From Palaemon carinicauda (lineage: Eukaryota; Arthropoda; Malacostraca; Decapoda; Palaemonidae), in contig NC_090746.1 of assembly GCF_036898095.1 (NCBI RefSeq), positions 102,121,958-102,185,957 on the forward strand: DNA of 64,000 bases, read 5' to 3'. A program made the translations under genes and the position numbers. The notes under the pieces are model-generated. The model searched no databases. It was not told the DNA's origin and saw only the letters and a list, made by a program, of their open reading frames with translations. Of this stretch, positions 25,590 through 36,274 are shown one piece after another (the stretch's first letter is position 1; every line of letters begins with the position of its first letter).

Positions 25590-27335
25590 TATTATTATTA
25601 CTATCCAAGCTACAACCCTAGTTGGAAAAGCAAGATGCTATAAGCCCAGGGGCTCCAATAGGGAAAAATAGCCCAGTGAGGAAAGGAAATAAGGAAATAA
25701 ATGAAGAGAACAAATTAACAATAAATAATTCTAAAATAAGTAACAATGTCAAAACAGACATGTCATATATAAACTATTAACAACATCAAAAACAAATATG
25801 TCATAAATAAGCTATAAAAAGACTCATGTCCGCCTGGTCAACAAAAAAGCATTTGCTCCAACTTTGAACTTTTGAAGTTCTACTGATTCAACCACCCGAT
25901 TAGGAAGATCATTCCACAACTTGGTAACAGCTGGACTAAAACTTCTAGAGTACTGCGTAGTATTAAGCCTCCTGATGGAGAAGGCCTGGCTATTAGAATT
26001 AACTGCCTGCCTAGTATTACGAACAGGATAGAATTGTCCAGGGAGATCTGAATGTAAAGGATGGTCAGAGTTATGAAAAATCTTATGCAACATGCATAAT
26101 GAACTAATTGAACGACTGTGCCAGAGATTAATATCTAGATCAGGAATAAGAAATTTAATAGACCGTAAGTTTCTGTCCAACAAATTAAGATGAGAATCAG
26201 CAGCTGAAGACCAGACAGGAGAACAATACTCAAAACAAGGTAGAATGACAGAATTAAAACTTCAGAATAGATTGATCACCGAAAATCTTGAAAGACTTTC
26301 TCAATAAGCCTATTTTTTGTGCAATTGAAGAAGACACAGACCTTATATGTTTCTCAAAAGTAAATTTACTGTCGAGAATCACACCTAAAATTTTGAAAGA
26401 GTCATACATATTTAAAGAAACATTATCAATACTGAGATCCGGATGTTGAGGAGCCACCGTCCTTGACCTACTTACAATCATACTTTGAGTTTTGTTAGGA
26501 TTCAACTTCATATCCCATAATTTGCACCATGCACTAATTCTAGCCAAATCTCTATTAAGGGATTCACCAATCCTAGATCTACATTCAGGGGATGAAATTG
26601 ATGCAAAGAGAGTAGCATCATCTGCATATGCAACAAGCTTGTTTTCTAGGCCAAACCACATGTCATGTGTATATAGTATGAAAAGTAATGGGCCAAGAAC
26701 ACTACCCTGTGGAACACCGGATATCACATTCCTATAATCACTATGGTGCCCATCAACAACTCCTCTTTGAGATCTATTACTTAAAAAATCAATAATAATG
26801 CTAAGAAACGACCCACCCACTCCCAACTGTTTCAGTTTGAAAACAAGGGCCTCATGATTAACACGGTCAAAGGCAGCACTAAAATCAAGGCCAATCATAC
26901 GAACTTCCCGACCACAATCAAAGGATTTCTGTACAGCATTGGAGATTGCGAGAAGGGCATCACATGCTCCAAGGCCTTTACGAAAACCAAATTGAAAACT
27001 AGGGAGTAGATGATTACCTTCAGCAAACCTATTAAGACGTTTTGCCACAAAACGTTCAAAAACTTTAGATATGGGAGTTATGGAAATTGGGCGGTAATCA
27101 GTGGGATTTGAGCTACCACAAACACATTTACATAGAGGAGTAACATTACCAATTCTCCAACTAGTGCTAAAAGCTCCTCTTCTTGCTAACTTGCGCAAAA
27201 TAACATAACTTTGGAGCTAAGAAATCTGCTGTCTTTATAAAAAACAAAGGAAAAATACCATTTGGGTCTACACCTCCATAAGCATCAAGGTCCACCAACA
27301 GAGCTTTAATCTCACGAGATCGAAAAGCTTAACTA
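25590..27335 (-). mobile_element. LINE (CR1/Jockey-group), 5'-truncated
   Basis: The insertion is absent from the other units at this point. The 3' end is at the left: an ATT-rich run (25591-25601) complementary to an AAT-type tail, then a 3' UTR, then reverse-transcriptase coding sequence on the minus strand. The right edge lies in the segment before the reverse-transcriptase domain, so the element is 5'-truncated as usual for LINE insertion. About 20 bp of unit sequence seems to be missing at the insertion site. Confidence 0.85.
25824..27205 (-). pseudogene. LINE ORF2: reverse transcriptase and C-terminal region, frameshifted
   Basis: The frame 27198-26254 carries almost all reverse-transcriptase blocks: TDYRPISITPISKVFERFVA, FGFRKGLGACDALL, GLDFSAAFDRVNH (first catalytic Asp), SGVPQGSVLGPLLF, LVAYADDATLFAS (catalytic Asp pair) and NPNKTQSMIVSRSR. 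A one-base shift near 26260 moves the continuation into the frame at 26183-25824 (LLDRNLRSIKFL to WNDLPNRVVESVE, the usual end of this protein type). Another indel near 27205 separates the upstream segment. No endonuclease part is present. The enzyme would copy its own RNA at the target site in an intact element; this copy cannot make it. Confidence 0.85.
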
Positions 27336-27776
27336 GTTAGTTTAGCCTTTACTTTAATAAGTAAAGTAATCAGTTTCACTTTAGCCAGTTAACTGGACAA
27401 TTACTTCATTCAACTGACTAAATAAACAGCCATTTATGTAGACTCCATTGACTGTACTTTGATAACTTTTTTTACTAATTTTCCTTGAGAAAACCATGTC
27501 AAAGTTTTTTAAAGCTGCATATGCTATTTATACAAGTCTATTGTGTTACTCAAGTCAACACTATCATTCATTTGAACGATTAGTGTAATATTCTATGACC
27601 TTTTTAAACTAAGTAAAAAAAAAAAACTTCGTGACAGTCGTATGATACATTTGAGATTTAGCATTGACATTAACATTTTAACTCATGAAATATATATAAA
27701 GCATCACTGATCAATCAAAGCTCAAGTATTAAACTTAACACAAGAAATACTTCAATTTTAATGCATATTAATTTAC

Positions 27777-27874
27777 CTTATGAATTTCCATTTTGTGCCT
27801 AGAAAGTTTGAGACTTTCTTCTTTAGATGTCAGCATTGTGTAGTTTGCAATCTTTGTAAAAGTTCATGCCATAC
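27777..27874 (-). other. 98-nt putative exon, unit U4
   Basis: Exactly 98 nt with the acceptor and donor conserved. Confidence 0.4.
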
Positions 27875-28385
27875 CTGCAAAATAAACAAATTAATAGACC
27901 AAAATAGGCTCTTCTAAATGTTTGAATATAGGTAACCATCAGTTCACAATTAGAATGAAATTATGTTTAATAAGCAAACCTATCGAGTCAATCTACTAAT
28001 AGCTGTATTTATCCCTACCTCTTGTGTTTAGTTGGGAAACTTGTGTATCTGCATTTAATTAACTTCCTATAATTTTTTTTTTACTTACGCCGTCCATCTT
28101 ATATCAAAACTTTGATAACCACAAACAAACACACAAACCTCCCTTTGTAATCTCAAGCCTTTCCATTTTTACTGCAACCAGTGCACAAATAACACCCCGC
28201 CCCTACTGGTTGAAACATAAAATGTAAATCAAATCGGGTCTGTGGTAAAAATCGTTCCGATTTCTGAATATTTTAACCCATTAAAAAAAAAAAAACCCAC
28301 ACACATCTCTGTTGTGAAGATCATATGTCCTAGGTTTTAGCTTTCCCAATACAGTAATTGAACTGTACTAATTTCAGCTACCGTT

Positions 28386-28660
28386 GTAAAGGCTGCTCAT
28401 GAATGGTAAAAGCAAGGGGCTGACACTGACAGATAATATATACCCTAGAGACTGACCTAAGTGTCAAAGCCTCTATCCACCCAAGCTAGGGCCAGGCAAT
28501 AGCTGCTGCTGATTCCGCAGGCACACCTATAGGCTCTCCCAAAACAGCCCTATCCTTACAAGGATGGTGAGGTTACAGACAAGAAAGAGTGAGCAGGACT
28601 AACCAATGTTCAGTCATCACCAGGTAGGAAAGTTTCTAATATGCCACCACAACCTATTAG
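28386..28660 (+). repeat. SINE-like repeat, long form, U4
   Basis: Close to the U3 copy, sharing its shortened centre. Confidence 0.6.
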
Positions 28661-29155
28661 GGTATTTATCAAATTAAGTTTACACCTAGGTGAGCCTTTT
28701 TATTTTTATTTTTGGCCAGGAAGCCAGGTACTGGGACCCGGTAGTCATTCAGCATCCATATGCACCATAAACCACAGTTGCAGTATGGAGGAACAATGGA
28801 AAGAAACTGGGAACGGGTATTATAGAATGCTAATATGCAAGTGCAGCTGGGGGCCAAAAGGATACTGCCAAGGCCGAATGAGTGCATCAATAAGCAATAA
28901 GAACAGGTTTATTTTCATGGCTAAACAGTAATTAGAGCATCACCAGCTCCAAGCACTAGCAGCATTAGGTCAGATCCAACGAGTAATGCTTTAACCTTTT
29001 TCCTCAAGAAAGGCAGAAAAGTGAAGAAAGTCATTCCTTCAGGAAAGAGACTGCTTTGCATTACCAGGACTGATTGAAAATATATTTCTTCTGACCACTC
29101 AGAAGATTACCAGGACGTTCAAGTGAACAAGGTGGACTGCTGATTAGCTATTTGA

Positions 29156-29316
29156 AGGTTTAAAGGCCACTCATGAATGGCAGCGGCAAGGGACAGTGAC
29201 ATTGCCCTAACATGCTGTAAAATGTCCTGAGACTGACCATATATATACACGATCAAACGCATCTGAAAACAGTTGCCATGTCCGGAGGCAGAGTCGAGTG
29301 GAACTCCCCTGGTGAG
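29156..29316 (+). repeat. SINE-like repeat, short form, U4
   Basis: Equivalent of 14868-15030. Confidence 0.55.
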
Positions 29317-29707
29317 GTTTACTTCGTTTAGCCACCAGCTAAGAAAAACTAGCCATCTGCCACACTAAACTAAGAAAAAAACTTCCAACTCCCTAGAAAA
29401 TGACCAGCGATCCCCCTAACACCAATGATCTCTGGTGGAGGTGTGTGTGCACGACAAGTTTCCACAGCAAGGAAATATGGACGAGAAGATAATGCCACCG
29501 CAGAGCTTGGCTTTGTCTATAACTGTAGTGCTATCCCATTGTGCTTGGTGCTGCAATTTATACAGGAGAGACTTTGCTGCCATTGCAGTCTATCAGCATG
29601 CTCAAGTTCTTTGACCTCTGCTTGGAGATAAGATTTGACTTCACATGAAAAAATGTGAAAATCTGATCTCAATCCTGTAGCAGCTGCCTAAGGTAGTCAG
29701 AATCAGC

Positions 29708-29869
29708 AAATGGTATTCCTTTTGAGTAGGCCCAAGCTACAAACAAAGTGAACACCTCTGGAGCTGTACACATTCCAAAGCACTAACTCGCACCGTAGCC
29801 AGAAAAGCAAAGGTACTTATGAAAGCACTGAAGCAAGAGTACTTTTAGGTACGCGTCCTTCAGATCCAC
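29708..29869 (-). pseudogene. DIRS-type reverse-transcriptase fossil, U4
   Basis: Same block as in the other units. Confidence 0.65.
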
Positions 29870-30508
29870 CCTAGTGATTTGGCCTAGGAAACCAGCTCTC
29901 AGATGTGGCTTTGCCTAAGTATCGTCATTCTTTATCAATTATGTTCTGAACACCTTGAAATATAAAGTGAACCAGTATAATACAATATTGTAAATCTTTT
30001 AAACCATTAATGCCTGTCATCATAAATAAATTACCGTAATAAAAATTAATGGTAATGAAATTGTCAAAATGGAGCTTTAATTTTCAAAGACTGTCAGACA
30101 AAATGACTATTTTCCATCCCAATTTCTATGGAGTAGTTCGTAACAGTTCATTGTATTACACACACCTTACTTGAGCTAATGATTTATTGGTTTTTGTTCA
30201 AACATAGCTGGCTTCTCTCCCATTGAAACCCGATATCATTGCTCCTAGGTTCTGGGATAATCTAAACTGTGGGTTAGCCCAGTGGGCTAGTATTTTGGCG
30301 TTTGCCTATAAATTATACAATATCAAGTGGGTGAATAAAATCAAAACGGTGTATGCACACTTAAAAGGGCAAATACACTTAAAGCAAGTCGTAGCTTGGG
30401 GCTCCAGCCTCTTTTCAAGCTATGAATTTACTTCCATTTGCCATTATCAGACAATATAAACTACCTTAAAATTAGATTAAATAAAATAAGATATCATATT
30501 GTATTACC

Positions 30509-30756
30509 TGTACCAACCGTGTTTCACACAATTGTACATAATTCATTTTGTATATATTATGGTTGTATCTTCCCTCGCACTAAAACGAACATGAAAATTC
30601 AAGTCTGGTTTTTCCTCTGTGATTTTGTCTGTCTTGTGAACTTGTCATGTCCTGTTGCCTTGAGGTTTTGTATATAAGGAGAGTGTTCCACAACAATATA
30701 ACTCAGTCGTTTCCAATCTGCCTTTGATTTCACAACTCCTCTCTCGGCCCGTCACA
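30509..30756 (+). repeat. Gypsy 5' LTR
   Basis: 248 bp, TG...CA. It contains a TATA box (TATATAAGG, 30671) and, about 34 bp on, TCAGTC (30703-30708), which fits the arthropod initiator consensus. This marks the probable U3/R boundary. Confidence 0.95.
30671..30708 (+). promoter_or_regulatory. LTR core promoter (TATA plus initiator)
   Basis: TATATAAGG is followed at the expected spacing by TCAGTC, an arthropod-type initiator. The same pair is present in the 3' LTR. Confidence 0.55.
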
Positions 30757-30774
30757 TTGGTGACCCCGGAAGTC
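30757..30774 (+). other. Candidate primer-binding site
   Basis: TTGGTGACCCCGGAAG directly follows the 5' LTR, where a tRNA 3' end should pair. The TGGTGACCCC form is frequent in arthropod Gypsy elements. The tRNA was not identified. Confidence 0.5.
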
Positions 30775-30829
30775 GACTCGCTTCCACCGCCTTCCACCCC
30801 CACCCCCTCGCCCCTCCATCGTTGGTACT

Positions 30830-31636
30830 ATGACGGACTCTACGGCAGTTGGCGCTACGGCCGCTCCATTCAAACTTTCATCGTTTGCCAGCGGAGAGGC
30901 GTTTGCTTGGTTTCAGCGCGCAGAAGTCCAGTTTCGTATCAGGGGCGTGACTCGCTCAACCACCAAAGCGGATTATGTTCTCGCGGCGATACCCGAGGAC
31001 ACCTTCCCAGAAATATCCGACTGGCTTTGTGAACAAGGAGACACCCCAATAGCGTATGACGACCTCAAATCATACCTTCTGCAACAGTACTCGCCGTCGC
31101 CAGCCGCCCGTATAGCAAAGCTTTTTCAGCTCTCGCAACAACCGTTGGGGGACCAAAGGGCTTCGCTTGCCCTCAGGGAAATGACCAGTATCGCTCGCCT
31201 TCAACCTGCCGCAGACGGCTCTCCTCGTGAGGTGAACCTACTCCGTGCCCTTTGGATACGCCGTTTACCTGAACCTGTGCGCGCTGCCATACCCGATGTC
31301 GATAGTTTACCCATAAAGGACTTGATGACCAAAGCCGACGCCCTTATGGACAGCCACTTCAAGACCTCCATCAATGCCTCCACCCCTGACGACGAGGATG
31401 CCTATTCAACGTCAACCGAAGCTGACATGAATGCCGTAGGACATACACGCCTACCCCATGACGTGCCGAAGCGGCGACAAAGCCGCCCACCACCCACCAA
31501 TCGCTCGCGCCCCAACGAACGACTTCTACAGCCACTTACTACCTCCCATCCACCGCAGTTTTGCTACTACCACTTCAGATTTGGGGCAACCGCGAAGAAA
31601 TGTGCCAAAGATTGTCAGTGGCCAAAAAACGTGTAA
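30830..31636 (+). CDS. gag: Gypsy Gag protein
   Basis: The 268-codon uninterrupted frame starts 73 bases after the 5' LTR. Gag forms the cytoplasmic capsid particle in which reverse transcription occurs. The N-terminal 180 residues fit the capsid-like region of arthropod Gag (PFKLSSFASGEAFAWFQRAE, then a helical DDLKSYLLQQYSPSPAARIAK stretch). A basic, proline-rich linker follows. Near the C-terminus Cys245-x2-His248-x9-Cys258-x3-Cys262 forms a knuckle-like motif in place of a standard CCHC. The last codons overlap pol by 76 bases, and a slippery heptamer lies just before the stop. It appears intact. Confidence 0.88.
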   Translation: MTDSTAVGATAAPFKLSSFASGEAFAWFQRAEVQFRIRGVTRSTTKADYVLAAIPEDTFPEISDWLCEQGDTPIAYDDLKSYLLQQYSPSPAARIAKLFQLSQQPLGDQRASLALREMTSIARLQPAADGSPREVNLLRALWIRRLPEPVRAAIPDVDSLPIKDLMTKADALMDSHFKTSINASTPDDEDAYSTSTEADMNAVGHTRLPHDVPKRRQSRPPPTNRSRPNERLLQPLTTSHPPQFCYYHFRFGATAKKCAKDCQWPKNV

Positions 31637-34624
31637 GTCGGCCATCGCTTGTGGCGGTGGCCTCCCATGTTTCTAATCTTTTCTTTTTACAGGATGCAGG
31701 AACGGGCGTGCGATTTTTGGTAGACACGGGTGCTTGTCGTTCTCTTTTGCCAAGGAAACTCTTCAAGGCACAACGTAGTCTGTCTACATCTGCCGACGTC
31801 CGCTTGGTAGCTGCCAACGGATCTGCGATACCCACCTACAGTTACGAGAGCCTCACATTATCGTTCGGTAACGGTAAATTCATTTGGAAGTTTCTCGTTG
31901 CTGACGTCACAATGCCAATCCTCGGTGCGGATTTCCTCTCTCATTTCCACCTTCTGGTCGATGTCGCCCACCGACGATTGGTCAACGCGGACTCTTACTT
32001 GTCGACACCTCTTCAACCCGGCCCCTCTAACCTCGCTCTCCACATCAGCGCACCCACGGATGCCTACGCCCACCTCCTCACGTCGTATCCGGAAGTTTTC
32101 CGTCCAGAACTTCGCCAAACACCCACGGTTCCTGCTAAGCACGGTATTTATCACCATATCAAGACGACGGGACCTCCAGTCTTCGCAAAATTCAGACGTC
32201 TGGCACCGGAACGATTGGCAGCCGCCAAACAGACGTTCGCCGAAATGGAGAAAATGGGCCTTTGCCAAAAGGCCTCCAGCCCATGGTCGTCACCCTTACA
32301 CATCGTTCTGAAGAAAGACTGCTCCCTCCGTCCGTGCGGGGATTACAGGCGCCTGAACATGCAAACAGAACCGGATCACTACCCCCTCCCAAACATTGCC
32401 GATGTAACCTCCTACCTGCACAAAGCAAAGGTTTTCTCTACGCTCGACCTCCTGAAGGGGTATTATCAGGTGCCTATGAACCCAGAAGACATCCCCAAGA
32501 CCGCCATCACCACTCCGTTTGGCACATACACCTTCAATTACTCCTGTTTTGGCCTTCGTAATGCTGGGGCAACGTTTCAACGTCTCATGGATGGCATCTT
32601 AGGGGACCTCCCTTTCTGTGTATGTTATGTGGACGACATACTTGTGTTCTCCTCAAAAGAGGAACACCTCCGTCACCTACGCATCGTGCTCGACCGCCTG
32701 CAACAAAACGGCCTTGTAGTCCGGTACGACAAGTGTACCTTTGGCGCCAAGGAAGTGTCGTTCTTAGGGCACCGTATCACTCCTGAAGGAGTCCATCCCC
32801 TCCCTGAGAAGGTAGCAGCCGTTCAGAATTTCCCCACGCCCTCAACCGTCAAAGCTCTGCAGGAATTCTTGGGCATGATCAACTATTATCACCGCTTTCT
32901 GCCAGCCATTGCCGCCACTCTTGCTCCCCTCTACGCCTCCCTCAAGGGCAAGCCAAAGGACTTGAAGTGGGGTCCCCTTCAAGAAGCGGCCTTCTGCAAT
33001 GCAAAGAAGGCCCTATCAACTGCTGCGGCTCTCACTTTTCCTATCCCACACGCCCCTCTCCTCCTCTCCACCGATGCCAGCGACGTCGCTATTGGTGCAG
33101 TACTCGAGCAGGTGGTCAAAGGCTCGCCCCGCCCATTGGCCTTCTTCAGCAGAAAACTGTCCAAGGCAGAATCGGGTTATTCTACCTTCGATCGAGAATT
33201 GCTGGCGGTGCACCTGGCTGTCCGTCACTTTCGCCATTTCTTAGAAGGTACGCCCTTCGTCATTCGCACAGACCACATGCCTTTGGTGCACGCCTTCACT
33301 CGACAGTCTGACGCCTGGTCCGCCCGTCAACGCCGACATCTCTCCGCCGTGGCTGAATACAATTGCACCCTCCAATACGTCCCTGGGAAAATGAATCCCG
33401 TTGCCGATGCCCTGTCAAGAAACACGTTGGCTGCCGTTCAACTGGGATTGGATTACAACGCCCTGGCTGAAGCCCAACGACAGGATCCAGAGTATCAAGC
33501 TTGTAGGACATCCTGCACGTCCCTCCGTTGGGAGGATTTTCCCCTCGAAAACTCCAACACCACCCTCCTCTGTGACGTCAGTACTGGTAGACCGCGACCT
33601 TGGATTCCTGCTCCCATGCGCCGACAGGTGTTTGATTTCATCCACGGCCTTTCACATCCCTCGTGCCGTTCTACTGCACAGCTGCTGAAGGCAAAGTTCA
33701 TTTGGCACGGCATTTCTAAGGATGCTAAGGATTGGGTCCGTGCCTGTACTTCTTGCCAAACTTCCAAAGTACATCGACACACGGATTCAGGAGTGGGCAC
33801 CTTTCCTCAACCTCAGCGTCGTTTCGCACACATTCACGTCAACGTTGTAGGCCCCATACCCACATCACAAGGACATCGTTACCTGTTTACCGTCATCGAC
33901 CGCTCCACTCGTTGGCCTGAAGCCATTCCCATGGAAACTGCAACGTCCGCCTCATGTACATCTGCCTTACTCTCTGGATGGATTTCAAGATTCGGTATCC
34001 CTGAGCAGGGGAACCACTTTCACCTCTCAATTATGGACGTCATTAGCGAATCTCCTGGGCATCACCCTACATCACACAACGGCCTACAACCCCGCTGCCA
34101 ATGGAATGGTTGAACGCTTTCATCGCACCCTCAAAGCAGCTTTGATGTCCCGCTGCAAGGATTGCAACTGGTTTACTCAGCTTCCCTGGGTCCTCCTTGG
34201 ACTAAGGACCACTCCTAAAGACGCCCTCGACGTCTCGGCAGCCGAAATGGTGTATGGCGACCCGTTGGTCGTCCCTGCCGAGTTTTTTCCTTCTACAACC
34301 TCCTCCGACGATCTCCAGCGCATACGTCACGTCGTGGGAAAATTTACTCCGTGCCGCCAGACTTACAAGCCCCCAGCGAAGCATCACATACCAACGGACT
34401 TGCACTCTGCAACGCACGTCTTCCTGCGCAACGACACCAGCAAGCCACCGTTAACGCCCCCTTACACGGGACCTTACCTTGTGATCCGACGCAGTCCGAA
34501 AGCATTCCTCCTAAACATTCGGGGCAAAGAAGACTGGGTCTCCATTGATCGTCTAAAACCTGCTTATCTTCTGCCAGATGACCCGCCTACAGTTCGCCTC
34601 TCTAGATCAGGGCGCCCTATTTAA
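31561..34624 (+). pseudogene. pol: Gypsy Pol polyprotein, integrase broken
   Basis: The frame 31561-34113 (-1 to gag) holds the protease with DTGA (residues 55-58); reverse transcriptase with Asp296 and YVDD (356-359); RNase H with acidic residues Asp505, Glu546, Asp571 and Asp616; and the integrase zinc finger His695-x3-His699, Cys729-x2-Cys732. The integrase core is damaged. The first catalytic position reads Asn761 (HVN instead of the usual HVD). Near 34001-34012 a short deletion removes the segment with the second catalytic Asp and shifts the frame. The rest continues in 34106-34624, with the catalytic Glu (MVERFHR) and a GPY/F-type domain (TGPYLV). Protease, reverse transcriptase and RNase H look usable; integration by its own enzyme does not. 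Confidence 0.92.
31624..31662 (+). promoter_or_regulatory. Programmed -1 ribosomal frameshift signal (gag/pol)
   Basis: The heptamer A-AAA-AAC (31624-31630) sits in the correct phase in the gag frame, two codons before the gag stop. After a 9-base spacer, GGCCATCGC (31640-31648) can pair with GCGGTGGCC (31654-31662) around a 5-base loop: nine pairs with one G-U. Pol lies in exactly the -1 frame. This is the standard layout for producing a minority of Gag-Pol. Confidence 0.75.
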
Positions 34625-34639
34625 CATGTACAGTATGTC

Positions 34640-34658
34640 ATTTTTAGGGGGGGAGCCA
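34640..34658 (+). other. Polypurine tract
   Basis: A run of eight G with flanking purines (AGGGGGGGGAG) ends a few bases before the 3' LTR, where plus-strand DNA synthesis is primed. Confidence 0.7.
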
Positions 34659-34913
34659 TGTACCAACCGTGTTTCACACAATTGTACATAATTCCTTTTG
34701 TATATATTATGGTTGTATCTTCGCTCTTCCCTCGCACTAAAACGAACATGAAAATTCAAGTCTGGTTTTTCCTCTGTGATTTTGTCTGTCTTGTGAACTT
34801 GTCATGTCCTGTTGCCTTGAGGTTTTGTATATAAGGAGTGTGTTCCACAACAATATAACTCAGTCGTTTCCAATCTGCCTTTGATTTCACAACTCCTCTC
34901 TTGGCCCGTCACA
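34659..34913 (+). repeat. Gypsy 3' LTR
   Basis: 255 bp. It differs from the 5' LTR by three substitutions and a 7-bp insertion (CGCTCTT region near 34722). Confidence 0.95.
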
Positions 34914-36091
34914 TACCCAATAACTAAAGATATTAAAACGTTGGGCCCTTCATTCTGTTCGAGCAAGTTAACTTGAGACATACCAGCATGAAGCACCACC
35001 TATCGGTGTTGAACTACTGGGAGGTAGCTACTAGCAGGCTCCTGTAGCCTGTGCTATGACAAAATGGGCAAATAGGAATATTCTTATTAAAATCTGTAAC
35101 TTCATTAATATTAGTTTCTGACTGTAATATACAGGGTTCAAAATGATGTATTTGCAAGGATCTATTTGATTTTGCGAGTTAAAGTGTTCTATTTTACTGT
35201 TCTATAATTAAAGACTGCCATATCCTTAGCCTATCCTAATCAGCCTTAACCCTGTGTTTGATCTTTTTGATACCCAACCTTCAACTCCTGGCATAGTAAC
35301 GCTAGATCATACTTCGTAAATAACATCTTCAGGTAAAAAATATTTTTTCCCATTAACTTGACAATATGGAAATTTAAGTCTGTTCCTACCGACTACACGC
35401 TATTAAACTCTTTAAGGGCAGAAATTTTGGTTATGGCAAGGGCTAGGGACCACTAAAGTTAGGTCATGGAATCCGAGGGAGGGCGCAAAGGATTAACACT
35501 GGCAAGTCAAGTAACAGAATTTGTACAACTGCACTTAATTCTTAAAAATTTCTTTTACACTCAAATTAACTGTTGACTAACCAGCCCTATTCTGATACTA
35601 ACTTGAATAAATTGTCAATCCAAATCTAAATTTATTAACAAATCTGGCTAAACCTAAACCTCAACCTGGCAACAAACCAAACTTACATGCATCAGTAAAG
35701 TAAGGTTTAATCAAACTGAATCTGTCTGCAGATATAGCTAAGTCATCTTTTGACACCAATCCTTTAACTAAATTCACTTAAATCTGCTGACAAATCCTAT
35801 TCCACCTCATGCAAATAAAGTAATCCTATTTTGTTAACAGTAATCAAATAAACCGAATACAATGTCAATCCATTGATAAACCATATCAAACTACTTTTAT
35901 TCTCCTTTGAAAAGTTTATAGATTTTACTTTAATAAGTAAACTAATCAGTTTCACTTTAGCCAGTTAACTGGACAATTACTTCATTCAACTGACTAAATA
36001 AATAGCTATTTATGTAGACTCCACTGACTATACTTTGAGTAACTTTTTTTTTTACTAATTTTCCTTAGAGAAAACCATGTCAGTTTTTAAA

Positions 36092-36248
36092 ATAAATTCG
36101 GAGATAATTTGTATTTTTCCTAATCATACAAACCTTAACTATTTACATAGGGTTTACTTTCGGCATAGCTGAAATGAAGAGCCATTAGATTTTAACGAGG
36201 GTTAAACTACCCCCGCGCTAGTTAGCACGGGGGTAGGGGAGGGGTAGC
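36092..36248 (+). repeat. DIRS copy 1 terminal inverted repeat (left)
   Basis: Begins AAATTCGGAGATAATTTGTA. Its inner ~110 bp are the inverted copy of 46670-46785. Confidence 0.85.
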
Positions 36249-36274
36249 TATCGTTGCAAGTAGCGAGTGCTGAA

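Larger units (their letters stand above)
30505..34917 (+). mobile_element. Gypsy (Metaviridae-type) LTR retrotransposon
   Basis: Two direct LTRs (30509-30756 and 34659-34913) bound gag and pol in Gypsy order: protease, reverse transcriptase, RNase H, integrase. TACC flanks both ends (30505-30508 and 34914-34917), a 4-bp target duplication. The other units show the empty site. The LTRs start TGTACCAACC and end CCCGTCACA. They differ by three substitutions and one 7-bp indel, so insertion is recent relative to the ~5% divergence of the host units. The copy is damaged in the integrase. Confidence 0.95.
25191..35495. repeat. Tandem unit U4, split by a LINE and a Gypsy element
   Basis: The unit sequence occupies 25191-25589, 27336-30508 and 34914-35495. 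With the insertions removed it is again about 4.2 kb in the same order. The junctions to each insertion are clear by comparison with U1-U3. Confidence 0.88.

Noticed and set aside
31575..33800. Numerous open frames of 60-140 codons on both strands within the Gypsy pol
   Set aside because: They are shadow frames of the GC-rich pol coding sequence.
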